Positions 1-6,280 of a DNA stretch of 8,808 nucleotides are shown piece by piece. This DNA comes from an uncultured Eubacteriales bacterium. Its GTDB lineage: Bacteria; Bacillota; Clostridia; Lachnospirales; Anaerotignaceae. The notes beneath the pieces are model-generated. The model saw only the letters and a program-made list of their open reading frames with translations, was not told where the DNA came from and made no database searches. Each line of letters opens with the position of its first letter. Position 1 is the first letter of the stretch. The position numbers and the translations under genes are program-made. Location of the stretch: positions 1 through 8,808 of the forward strand of contig CAKQPE010000079.1 of NCBI GenBank assembly GCA_934256695.1, in the 5' to 3' direction.

Positions 1-10
1 TACGACTCAG

Positions 11-148
11 CACCTTCTCCTGAGGAGAAGGCTTATTAACGGCAAATTTATACTTAATCCCAAAATACCGTGACCCGTCACGGTATTTTACTGAAAGTTT
101 CGCTCAAGCCTTTTCAAAGGCTTGCAGGGTAGTGGGACAGAGTCCCAC
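11..148. repeat. Structured intergenic repeat, copy 1 (four hairpins)
   Basis: Four perfect inverted repeats stand in a row: 13-20/24-31 (8 bp, CCTTCTCC), 62-74/77-89 (13 bp, AAAATACCGTGAC), 105-113/116-124 (9 bp, CAAGCCTTT, loop TC) and 132-138/142-148 (7 bp, GTGGGAC, loop AGA). The same order, similar spacing and many of the same bases recur at 4981-5158, so this is one copy of a dispersed element. The second hairpin has an A-run on its left and a T-run on its right, so it could act as a bidirectional terminator. Similar elements are, from general memory, common between genes in Clostridia. No protein is encoded here. The left edge may be cut by the window. Confidence 0.75.
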
Positions 149-173
149 GGTTTTATAATCATTTTCTCTTTTG

Positions 174-202
174 TTGCTTTAATTTTAATGATGTGTTATA
201 AT
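174..202 (+). promoter_or_regulatory. Promoter of the stalk-trmK-Nif3-kinase operon
   Basis: A -35 box TTGCTT (174-179) and a perfect -10 box TATAAT (197-202) are separated by 17 bp. The -10 is extended by TG at 194-195. This is a good housekeeping sigma-A type promoter. Transcription would begin near 209, leaving a leader of about 75 nt that contains the hairpin at 232-253. The start site is predicted, not measured. Confidence 0.7.
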
Positions 203-231
203 TTTAATCAAAATAAAAAGATTTTTTGGGG

Positions 232-259
232 GGCTGCCGTAATATCGGCAGCCTGTTTT
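232..259 (+). terminator. Terminator-like hairpin in the operon leader
   Basis: GGCTGCCG (232-239) and CGGCAGCC (246-253) form a perfect 8-bp stem with a 6-nt loop, followed by TGTTTT. The hairpin lies between the predicted promoter and the first gene. It may be a partial terminator or attenuator acting on that transcript, or simply a 5'-UTR stem that stabilises the mRNA. The T-run is short and interrupted, so termination would be weak. No ligand-binding fold or leader peptide is evident beside it. Confidence 0.5.
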
Positions 260-283
260 GAAAATAAAGGAGTGAATTAACCT

Positions 284-1210
284 ATGAAAAAGCTTTTTTT
301 GACTGCTGTTATGATTGTTGCAATGTCTGTAGGAGCGGTTGTGCCGAGCTTTGCCGGAGTAAAGGTTGAAGCGGGAGCAAGACAGGTGCAGGCAGAAGAT
401 ATATTGGTAAAAGAATCTGCACCCGGAGCATTGCAGAAAGGAAAATATATATATTTAAGATGTCAGTATGTTTCCTTTGAGGACGGAATAAATTACGAAG
501 TTGTTTCCGGTGACGGAAAAATAGATAAAGTTTCTTCCGAGGACGGTATAATTAAGATACATATAAAATCACAGAGCAGTAAAGAGCCTATGGTTATAAA
601 ACTCAGCAATGTAAATATGTACCTTAACGGTGGTCTGCCTGATGGTGATTATCCTCTTGAGCTTGTAACGGAAGAAAGTGAAGAATATAAGGATAATGCT
701 TTCGGTCAGAATTATGATTCCGATGACAGTAATTTCGATACAAAATATCTTGTTTTTGATAAAGCATTTTTTACTGTAGAAGGAACTTCAAAAAATATGG
801 AAAATGCCTCAGATAAAAAAGACGATGACCTTGTTCTTATTATACCTGAGATTGCGGTAGATGTGTCTTACGGCAACAAAAGCGGAGCATATATAAACGA
901 AAGCGATTATGTTATGCTTCCCGTAAGATTTGTTGCGGAGGCTTTCAGTGACAGAGCCATAGTTTCGTGGGACGACAGCACAAAGACAGTTACCATAATA
1001 ATGGGAACACGTGTAATATCATTTACGGTAGGAAGCAAAACAATGAAAATAAACGGAAACGATGTCCCTCTTGTTTCTCCTATGGAAATAAAAGACGGCC
1101 GTTCATTTTTGAGTCTAAGAGATTTGGGATATGCAATGGGTGTAAGGGAAGGCAGAATTCATTGGGATAATGAAACAAAAACGGCATATTTAAATTATAA
1201 AGGTGAATAA
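284..1210 (+). CDS. Secreted copper amine oxidase N-terminal-like (stalk) domain protein
   Basis: This 308-aa protein starts with a signal peptide: basic MKK, a hydrophobic stretch to about residue 20, and a signal peptidase I-like site after SFA (residues 22-24). There is no LPXTG motif, lipobox or other transmembrane segment, so it is probably released or loosely wall-associated. Residues about 30-190 are an acidic, beta-rich region I do not recognise. Residues about 203-305 match the copper amine oxidase N1 'stalk' domain, with MLPVRFVAEAF (211-221), VSWDDSTKTVTI (227-238), SFLSLRDLGYAMG (274-286) and IHWDNETKTAYL (292-303). This domain has no amine oxidase active site; in Firmicutes it usually occurs as a surface or binding module. 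AAAGGAG (266-272) supports the ATG. It is first in the operon, with trmK starting 2 nt after its stop. Specific function is unknown. Confidence 0.85.
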   Translation: MKKLFLTAVMIVAMSVGAVVPSFAGVKVEAGARQVQAEDILVKESAPGALQKGKYIYLRCQYVSFEDGINYEVVSGDGKIDKVSSEDGIIKIHIKSQSSKEPMVIKLSNVNMYLNGGLPDGDYPLELVTEESEEYKDNAFGQNYDSDDSNFDTKYLVFDKAFFTVEGTSKNMENASDKKDDDLVLIIPEIAVDVSYGNKSGAYINESDYVMLPVRFVAEAFSDRAIVSWDDSTKTVTIIMGTRVISFTVGSKTMKINGNDVPLVSPMEIKDGRSFLSLRDLGYAMGVREGRIHWDNETKTAYLNYKGE

Positions 1211-1212
1211 AA

Positions 1213-1893
1213 ATGGAAATATCCAAAAGACTTACGGCTGTAGCCGAATTTGTAAAATACCGCACAATAGCCGATATAGGCACTGACCACGGATATATAC
1301 CGTGTTTTCTTGCTTTAAACAAAAAAATAGATTCCGCTTTTGCCTGTGACGTAAACGAAGGCCCTCTTGAAAAAGCAAAGGAGAACATAGCTTTAAACGG
1401 ACTGGAGAATGTTATAAAACCACGCCTTGGCAGCGGTCTTTCGGCTTTGGGAGATGATACGGCAGAAACAATCGTAATTGCGGGAATGGGCGGACTGCTT
1501 ATATGCAATATTTTAAATGACGAAAAAGAAAAACTTAAAAATATAAAACAGCTTGTTCTTCAGCCACAGAGAGATACAGACAGTGTAAGAAAACTTCTTC
1601 ACAGTCTCGGTTTTGTTATAGAGGACGAGGAAATGCTTATTGATAACGGCAAATACTATACAATAATAAGTGCCGTACACGGCAGTGAAAAGTATGAAAA
1701 CGAAACGGATTATCTTTACGGCAGAAAACTTATGGAAAAGAAATCACCTGTGCTGAAAGAATATCTGGAAAAAATGAAAAGCAAGTACGAAAAAATACTT
1801 TCCAAAACAGCGGAAAAAAGCGAAACCGACGAAAGTATAGAAAAAATGAAAGTACAGTGCCATATGGCAGAGGAGGTACTTGAAAAATTATGA
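1213..1893 (+). CDS. trmK: tRNA (adenine(22)-N(1))-methyltransferase TrmK
   Basis: TrmK methylates N1 of adenine 22 in the D-loop of certain tRNAs using S-adenosylmethionine; it is cytoplasmic. The 226-aa length fits the family (B. subtilis YqfN). The Rossmann-like methyltransferase domain occupies residues about 1-160. It has the SAM-binding motif DIGTDHGYIP (21-30), an acidic strand end at CDVNEGPLEKA (45-55), the AGMGG signature (90-94) and LQPQ (116-119). Residues about 170-226 are charged and helical, fitting TrmK's C-terminal coiled coil. The ATG is 2 nt after the stalk gene stop, and its ribosome binding site AAAGGTGA (1199-1206) lies inside the end of that gene, implying coupled translation. 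The TGA stop overlaps the start of the Nif3 gene, a pairing found in many Firmicutes. Confidence 0.93.
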   Translation: MEISKRLTAVAEFVKYRTIADIGTDHGYIPCFLALNKKIDSAFACDVNEGPLEKAKENIALNGLENVIKPRLGSGLSALGDDTAETIVIAGMGGLLICNILNDEKEKLKNIKQLVLQPQRDTDSVRKLLHSLGFVIEDEEMLIDNGKYYTIISAVHGSEKYENETDYLYGRKLMEKKSPVLKEYLEKMKSKYEKILSKTAEKSETDESIEKMKVQCHMAEEVLEKL

Positions 1894-2693
1894 AATGTAA
1901 AGACCTTATAGATATTTTGGAAAAGAAGGCACCTGTTTATCTTGCGGAAAGCTGGGATAATCCGGGACTTCTTGTAGGCAGAAGGGACAAAGAGATTAAA
2001 AAAATTCTGGTAGCCCTTGATGTTACGGAAAAAGTAATAGACGAAGCGATAAAATTAGAAGCCGATATTATTGTTACTCATCACCCGCTTATATTCGGAT
2101 CTTTGAAAACCGTAAATGACTCTACTTTTACGGGAAGAAAAGTTTTACGATTAATAGAAAACGGTATTTGCCATTATGCAATGCATACAAACCTTGATAC
2201 TGCATTCGGCGGAACAAACGATACTCTTGCGGAGATACTCGGGCTTGAAAATGTAGAACCTCTTGCCGTAAGCTGTGAACAGGACGGACTTCCTAACGGA
2301 TTGGGCAGAATGGGTGATATTAAAGAAGAAATGAAGTTTGTGGATTTTGCAAGACTTGTAAAAGATAAGCTTAAACTTGAATGTGTGAGCATTACCGGAG
2401 ATAAAGAAAAAAATGTAAAAAAAGTAGGTTTATGTACAGGTTCGGGCTTTGAATTTATAGAGGAAGCACAGGCAAACGGCTGTGATGTATATATAACAGC
2501 CGATGTAAAATTCCATGATGCACAGAAGGCAGTTGATATGGGAATGTGCCTTATAGACGCAACCCATTACGGAACGGAGAATATAATAGTTCCGGTGCTT
2601 AAAAAATATATTGAAGAAGAATCCGAAAAAGCCGGTTTTGATGTGTCGGTATTTGAAAGCAAAGCTGACGGACAGGTATTTAAGTTTGTTTAA
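1890..2693 (+). CDS. Nif3-like dinuclear metal centre hexameric protein (short form)
   Basis: This 267-aa protein belongs to the Nif3/YqfO/YbgI (DUF34) family, whose members form toroidal hexamers with two metal ions per subunit. The biochemical role of the family is not settled; some members are reported as GTP cyclohydrolase I type 2-like or metal-related proteins. Metal ligands are visible as THHP (H64, H65), HTNLDTAFGG (D103) and DATHYGTE (H226, E230). SWDNPGLLVG (21-30) is the usual N-terminal motif. It lacks the roughly 100-residue inserted middle domain of B. subtilis YqfO (about 373 aa), so it is the compact E. coli YbgI-like form. ATG overlaps the trmK TGA as ATGA, with AGGAGG at 1871-1876. 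A 37-nt gap separates it from the kinase gene. Confidence 0.93.
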   Translation: MKCKDLIDILEKKAPVYLAESWDNPGLLVGRRDKEIKKILVALDVTEKVIDEAIKLEADIIVTHHPLIFGSLKTVNDSTFTGRKVLRLIENGICHYAMHTNLDTAFGGTNDTLAEILGLENVEPLAVSCEQDGLPNGLGRMGDIKEEMKFVDFARLVKDKLKLECVSITGDKEKNVKKVGLCTGSGFEFIEEAQANGCDVYITADVKFHDAQKAVDMGMCLIDATHYGTENIIVPVLKKYIEEESEKAGFDVSVFESKADGQVFKFV

Positions 2694-2716
2694 AAACAGT
2701 TGTGCAAATTTCAAAA

Positions 2717-2723
2717 GGAAGTG
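2717..2723 (+). promoter_or_regulatory. Ribosome binding site selecting a TTG start
   Basis: GGAAGTG, within AAAAGGAAGTG, lies 7 nt before the TTG at 2731. No in-frame ATG lies near it, and the TGS domain begins directly after this TTG. A second TTG at 2726 is out of frame. This site therefore fixes the start of the kinase gene. Confidence 0.75.
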
Positions 2724-2730
2724 ATTTGCT

Positions 2731-4395
2731 TTGGAAAAGATTACTATAGGTATAAACGGCAAAGACCGAATAGAAGTCGAAAAAGGAACCTTTGTTTATG
2801 AAATAGCAAAAAAATTTCAGAAATACTATAAAACGGAAATTGTTATAGCAAAAAGCGGAAATGTCCTTATTGAACTTGGAAACAGGATAGAAAAAAGTAT
2901 GGATATTGATTTTGTTGATTTAACCAATCAAGACGGAATATATGTATATTCCAGAAGCCTTTCGCTTGTGATGGTTAAGGCAATAAAGGATTTGTTCGGT
3001 ATAGAGACAAAAATTTCAATCGAACATTCCATAAACGGAAATCTTTACTGCGAGGTAAAGGGAGATAATATAACCGTTGACAATGAATTTTTAAATAAAG
3101 TTAAGAAAGAAATGCAGATGACCATAGACAGGAATATGCCTATAGAACGAATAATGTTAAGCTCAGACGATGCTATGGAATATGCTTCGAAATACGGTAT
3201 GGAGGACAAGGCAAGGCTTTTGAGATACAGACGTGTTTCTTATGTAAATGTATATAAGCTGGGCGATTTTTATGATTACTATTATGGCTATATGCTGCCT
3301 TTTACCGGTATGCTGAAAATTTTTGATTTGGCTTTATATGAAAACGGATTTCTTCTCAGAATGCCTACGGCAAAAAATCCGTATGAGCCGTCAAGCTATG
3401 ATAATTTTGAAAAAATATCGGCTGTATTTATGGAACAGCTCCGTTGGTGCAATCTTATGGGGGTTAAATGTATAGCAGATTTAAATGATGTTATAGCTGA
3501 CGGAAAATTTGCAGACCTTGTAAGAATAAACGAGGCCCTCCATGAAAAGAAAATTGCACAGATTGCAGATAAAATAACCGAAAAAGCAGATAAAGTAAAA
3601 ATTGTTCTTATAGCCGGACCTTCATCATCGGGAAAAACATCTTTTGCACAAAGACTTTGTGTCCAGCTCAGTGTAAACGGAATAAAACCTCATGCTATAG
3701 GCATGGATGACTATTTCATAAACAGAGACCAGACTCCCCTTGGCGATGACGGCAGACCGGATTTTGAAAATCTTAATGCACTGGATCTTGTAAAGTTCAA
3801 TGATGATCTTAATAAACTAATATCGGGAGAAGAAGCCTTAATACCGTCTTATGATTTTATAACAGGGAAAAGACGTGCAGGCGGAAGAAAAATGAGACTG
3901 CATAAAGGCGAGATAATAGTTGTGGAAGGAATACACGGTCTTAATGACGAGCTGACAAAAAATATTGCAGATGAAAATAAGTTTAAGATATTTGTAAGCC
4001 CGATGACACAGCTTAATGTTGATGCACACAAGTGTATATCCACATCAGACAGCCGTCTTATAAGAAGAATAGTGAGGGATTACCAGTTCAGAGGAAATTC
4101 AGCTGCGGCAACAATAGAATCGTGGCATAAGGTAAGACAGGGAGAAGAAAAGAATATTTTCCCTTACCAGGAAAACGCAAACATAATATTTAATTCTGCT
4201 ACTGTTTATGAGCTTAGTGTGCTGAAAGCATTTATAGTGCCGCTTTTGTATAAGATAGACAAAACAATGCCCGAATATATAACGGCAAACAGGCTTATAA
4301 AATTTATGGAATATTTCCTTTGTGCAGGAACCGATGCCATACCTAATAATTCTCTGATAAAGGAATTTGTAGGTGGCAGCGTATTTAATGTTTGA
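2731..4395 (+). CDS. Nucleoside (uridine) kinase with N-terminal TGS and ThrRS-like domains
   Basis: This 554-aa cytoplasmic protein combines two halves. Residues about 1-62 form a TGS domain and about 63-240 resemble the second additional (editing) domain of threonyl-tRNA synthetase. Residues about 285-554 form a uridine kinase/phosphoribulokinase-type P-loop kinase, with Walker A GPSSSGKT (296-303), substrate-region DDYFINRDQTP (326-336), PSYDFITGKR (372-381), VVEGIHGLN (397-405) and the lid RLIRRIVRD (442-450). The expected reaction is ATP-dependent 5'-phosphorylation of a nucleoside such as uridine or cytidine, although the true substrate of this fusion class is uncertain. The length is normal for clostridial members. 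The ThrRS-like part lacks the editing-site His/Cys ligands (R75, L79, Y184 and M188 in their places), so aminoacyl-tRNA editing is unlikely. No terminator is seen after the stop, which overlaps the rnpB -35 box. Confidence 0.9.
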   Translation: MEKITIGINGKDRIEVEKGTFVYEIAKKFQKYYKTEIVIAKSGNVLIELGNRIEKSMDIDFVDLTNQDGIYVYSRSLSLVMVKAIKDLFGIETKISIEHSINGNLYCEVKGDNITVDNEFLNKVKKEMQMTIDRNMPIERIMLSSDDAMEYASKYGMEDKARLLRYRRVSYVNVYKLGDFYDYYYGYMLPFTGMLKIFDLALYENGFLLRMPTAKNPYEPSSYDNFEKISAVFMEQLRWCNLMGVKCIADLNDVIADGKFADLVRINEALHEKKIAQIADKITEKADKVKIVLIAGPSSSGKTSFAQRLCVQLSVNGIKPHAIGMDDYFINRDQTPLGDDGRPDFENLNALDLVKFNDDLNKLISGEEALIPSYDFITGKRRAGGRKMRLHKGEIIVVEGIHGLNDELTKNIADENKFKIFVSPMTQLNVDAHKCISTSDSRLIRRIVRDYQFRGNSAAATIESWHKVRQGEEKNIFPYQENANIIFNSATVYELSVLKAFIVPLLYKIDKTMPEYITANRLIKFMEYFLCAGTDAIPNNSLIKEFVGGSVFNV

Positions 4396-4420
4396 CATAA
4401 ATTTGATTGTGTGATAAAAT
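4392..4420 (+). promoter_or_regulatory. Promoter of rnpB
   Basis: A consensus -35 TTGACA (4392-4397) and a -10 TAAAAT (4415-4420) have the ideal 17-bp spacing, and the -10 is extended by TG at 4412-4413. The -35 box includes the TGA stop codon (4393-4395) of the kinase gene. Initiation is expected near 4427, giving a leader of about 15-20 nt that RNase P would remove or that remains as a 5' tail. Confidence 0.85.
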
Positions 4421-4444
4421 TAATATTTGTAGATTAAAAGATGT

Positions 4445-4790
4445 AGTTTTGTGAGTAGGTCAGATGGTCGCCCTGTCAAAGGGGAGGAAAGTCCGGGCTT
4501 CACAGAGCAGGGTGCCGGCTAACGGCCGGTGAAGGCGACTTTAAGGAAAGTGCAACAGAAATAAACCGCCTGTATTTATACAGGTAAGGATGGAAAGGTG
4601 AGGTAAGAGCTCACCGCTCTGACGGTAACGTCAGAGGCTCTGTAAACCCCACCTGAAGCAAGGTTCGACAAAAGCATATGGAATTGCTCGTTCCGCTTTG
4701 ATGTAACCGCATGATGATGTCGGCAACGACATACCAAGATAGATGACTGTCTAATACAGAACCCGGCTTATAGATTTGCTCACAAACACA
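4445..4790 (+). ncRNA. rnpB: RNase P RNA component, bacterial type A
   Basis: This is the catalytic RNA of ribonuclease P, which removes 5' leaders from precursor tRNAs together with RnpA. All the conserved blocks are present: GAGGAAAGTCC (4484-4494), AGTGCAACAGAAAT (4549-4562) leading into AAACCGCC (to 4570), and near the 3' end CAGAACCCGGCTTATAG (4757-4773). Helix P1 closes as TTTGTGAG (4448-4455) with CTCACAAA (4779-4786). P12 is a perfect CTCTGACG/CGTCAGAG stem (4617-4624/4629-4636) with a GTAA tetraloop. The overall arrangement matches the ancestral type A rather than the Bacillus type B fold. Exact mature ends are estimated from P1. Confidence 0.95.
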
Positions 4791-4811
4791 TTACTTAAAA
4801 CTTTTGGACAG

Positions 4812-4845
4812 AAACCGATTAAAACTTTGTTTTAGTCGGTTTTTT
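4812..4845 (+). terminator. Intrinsic terminator of rnpB
   Basis: A 14-bp stem pairs 4812-4825 with 4829-4842 (core ACCGATTAAAAC / GTTTTAGTCGGT, one G-T pair, 3-nt loop). It runs into six T residues at 4840-4845. It lies about 25 nt after P1 of RNase P RNA and should end that transcript. Confidence 0.9.
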
Positions 4846-4846
4846 G

Positions 4847-4980
4847 GTATACAGAGATAAATTTGTATTTGGTATAAAACAGTTGCTTTTAAAGTTTTTT
4901 CAATTTGGAAAATAGCAGTAGTCAGTATTCAGAATTTGCTGCTAACGGCCTGCTAAGCACTATTTTTTGTTTTAGTATTA
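4847..4980. other. AT-rich intergenic stretch, nothing recognised
   Basis: Between the rnpB terminator and the second repeat copy I see no convincing open frame, promoter or RNA fold. Together with the repeat and promoter that follow, it makes up a gene-free gap of about 370 nt before the riboswitch. Confidence 0.6.
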
Positions 4981-5158
4981 CCCTCATCTGTCTCGCTTTG
5001 CTCGACACCTTCTCCACAGGGGAGAAGGCTTTAAACCCTTCCGTGTTATGAGATAACTTTATCGACAGTCTGAAATACCGTGACTTGTCACGGTATTTTA
5101 TTAAAAGTTTTACTCAATTTTTTTCAAAAAATTGTCGGGGTTTGGGGTGAAACCCCAA
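4981..5158. repeat. Structured intergenic repeat, copy 2 (four hairpins)
   Basis: The same element as at 11-148, in the same orientation. Its hairpins are 5008-5015/5021-5028 (CCTTCTCC/GGAGAAGG), 5073-5084/5087-5098 (AAATACCGTGAC), 5115-5123/5126-5134 (CAATTTTTT, loop TC) and 5142-5148/5152-5158 (TTGGGGT, loop GAA). The gap between hairpins 2 and 3 is 16 nt (15 in copy 1) and between 3 and 4 is 7 nt in both; hairpins 1 and 2 are 44 nt apart (30 in copy 1). The segment before hairpin 1 (4988-5006) carries TCGCTTTGCTCGAC, an imperfect palindrome often seen in such clostridial repeats. Stem sequences differ from copy 1 but remain paired. An open frame over 5080-5268 is an accident of this region. 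Confidence 0.8.
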
Positions 5159-5172
5159 TATGTATTTATTTG

Positions 5173-5201
5173 TTGACACAAAGTATAATAGGATATAAAA
5201 T
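5173..5201 (+). promoter_or_regulatory. cbiK: Promoter of the cobalamin operon
   Basis: TTGACA (5173-5178) and TAAAAT (5196-5201) are 17 bp apart, the same boxes as the rnpB promoter. TATAAA at 5194-5199 is an alternative -10 with 15-bp spacing. Transcription would begin near 5208, just before the riboswitch aptamer at about 5217. That position is what a riboswitch-controlled transcript requires. Confidence 0.8.
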
Positions 5202-5216
5202 TGTATTTAACTTAAT

Positions 5217-5387
5217 ATTTAGGCTTATGGTGCCTGTTTTTCAACAGGAGAATAGGGAAGAAGGGTGAAAATCCCTCACGGTGCCGCCGCTGTAATTAAT
5301 GATTTTGGCTTTTGTCCACTGCTTTTGTGGGAAGGAGAAAGCTTGTTTGTTTAATTTTAAGTCAGAAGACCTGCCATAAAGCCTTGT
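5217..5387 (+). promoter_or_regulatory. Cobalamin (B12) riboswitch aptamer
   Basis: The conserved cobalamin aptamer blocks occur in order: GGTGCC (5229-5234), AATAGGGAA (5251-5259), GGTGAAAATCC (5264-5274), the GCCGCCGCTGTAA core (5283-5295) and the B12 box AGTCAGAAGACCTGCC (5360-5375). P1 can form between 5221-5228 and 5376-5384, with one bulge. A stem ACGG/CTGT (5278-5281/5290-5293) presents the L5 loop. Binding of adenosylcobalamin or a related corrinoid should lower expression of the cbi genes that begin at 5493. Which corrinoid form is bound cannot be read from this sequence with confidence. Confidence 0.95.
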
Positions 5388-5406
5388 ACCTCCGTCGGGT
5401 CAGCGG

Positions 5407-5456
5407 AAAGGGCAAAAAGATTTTATTTTTGTGCCTTTTTTTAAAAGGCTTTTTTT
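5407..5456 (+). terminator. Riboswitch expression platform: intrinsic terminator with competing hairpin
   Basis: The terminator is GCCTTTT (5433-5439) paired with AAAAGGC (5443-5449), 3-nt loop, followed by seven T (5450-5456). Its 5' arm can instead pair upstream in a longer hairpin (5407-5418 with 5427-5439, one bulged G). Its 3' arm and following bases AAGGCTTT (5445-5452) are complementary over 8 nt to AAAGCCTT (5378-5385), the 3' strand of aptamer P1. This gives a clear switch: ligand holds P1 and frees the terminator; without ligand the P1 strand captures the terminator arm. A small hairpin TCCG/CGGA (5391-5394/5404-5407) between aptamer and platform has a loop containing CGG that could kiss L5. 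Confidence 0.8.
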
Positions 5457-5492
5457 GAGCCCAAATTTAAAAATATTTTAGGGAGAATTTAT

Positions 5493-6269
5493 ATGTCTAA
5501 GAAAGCTATACTTGCAGTAAGTTTTGGTACAAGTTACCATGAAACAATGGGAAAAACAATCGGTTTTATAGAGAAGAAAATATCTGAAAAATATAGAGAA
5601 TACGACATTTTCAGAGCTTTTACAAGCAGTATTATAGTAAAAAAATTAAAAGGCGAAGGATTTGATATAAACGGTGTTAAAGACGAATTAAACCGTATTT
5701 TAAATCTTGGATACGAAGAATGTTATATACAGCCTACACATATGATAGCCGGAATCGAGTACGAAAAAGTATTAAGAGAAGCCGAAGAATTTAAAGATAA
5801 ATTCAAAGTATTAAAAATAGGCAAACCACTTTTTCAGACAACAAATGATTTGAAAAAGCTGGTAAAAATATTGGGTGAAAATGTTGAATTTAACGATGGC
5901 GAGGCTGTGGTGCTTATGGGTCACGGCAGTGAACATTGCGTAAATACTGTATATGCGGCTCTTGATTATATGTTTAAGGATTTCGGATACGAAAACTTTT
6001 TTGTAGGTACGGTAGAGGCTTATCCCGATTTGGAAACGGTTTTAAAGTTTGTTAAAGCAAAAAAATACAAAAAAGCCGTTTTAATGCCTCTTTTAATGGT
6101 TGCCGGAGACCATGCGTTAAATGATATGGCAGGCGATGAAGATGACAGCTGGGTTAATATTTTTAACTCAAACGGAGTTGAGGCGAGAGCCGTTGTTAAA
6201 GGAATAGGTGAGTATGCTCAGGTTGCAGAAATGTATATAGAGCATATTCAAGAGTATCTTAATATATAA
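5493..6269 (+). CDS. cbiK: Sirohydrochlorin cobaltochelatase CbiK
   Basis: CbiK inserts Co2+ into sirohydrochlorin, the committing step of anaerobic (cobalt-early) cobalamin synthesis. The 258-aa length fits class II CbiK chelatases with two similar alpha/beta halves. The N-terminal half opens with ILAVSFGTSYHETM (6-19) and has QPTHMIAGIEYEK (80-92). The C-terminal half has LMGHGSEH (141-148), VEAYPDLE (174-181) and LLMVAGDHALNDMAGDEDDSW (200-220). H144 and H207 match the family's catalytic and metal-binding histidines, and E175 the conserved glutamate. There is no signal peptide, so this is the cytoplasmic form rather than the periplasmic CbiK-P variant. Start ATG follows AGGGAGAA (5480-5487). 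It is the first gene behind the B12 riboswitch, 11 nt ahead of cbiD. Confidence 0.95.
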   Translation: MSKKAILAVSFGTSYHETMGKTIGFIEKKISEKYREYDIFRAFTSSIIVKKLKGEGFDINGVKDELNRILNLGYEECYIQPTHMIAGIEYEKVLREAEEFKDKFKVLKIGKPLFQTTNDLKKLVKILGENVEFNDGEAVVLMGHGSEHCVNTVYAALDYMFKDFGYENFFVGTVEAYPDLETVLKFVKAKKYKKAVLMPLLMVAGDHALNDMAGDEDDSWVNIFNSNGVEARAVVKGIGEYAQVAEMYIEHIQEYLNI

Positions 6270-6280
6270 GGAAGATAAAA

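Noticed and set aside
11..148. CRISPR array or transposon end
   Set aside because: The four palindromes differ from each other, there are no equal repeats with unique spacers, and no transposase or target-site duplication is visible.
872..1200. Copper amine oxidase enzyme
   Set aside because: Only the N-terminal stalk-type domain is present; there is no catalytic domain with the topaquinone tyrosine or copper histidines.
1080..1508. 142-codon open frame on the minus strand
   Set aside because: It spans the end of the stalk gene and the SAM-binding region of trmK, both well supported on the + strand.
5080..5268. Open frame of 62 codons with an ATG
   Set aside because: It runs through hairpins of the repeat, the cobalamin operon promoter and the first part of the riboswitch, has no ribosome binding site and resembles no protein.
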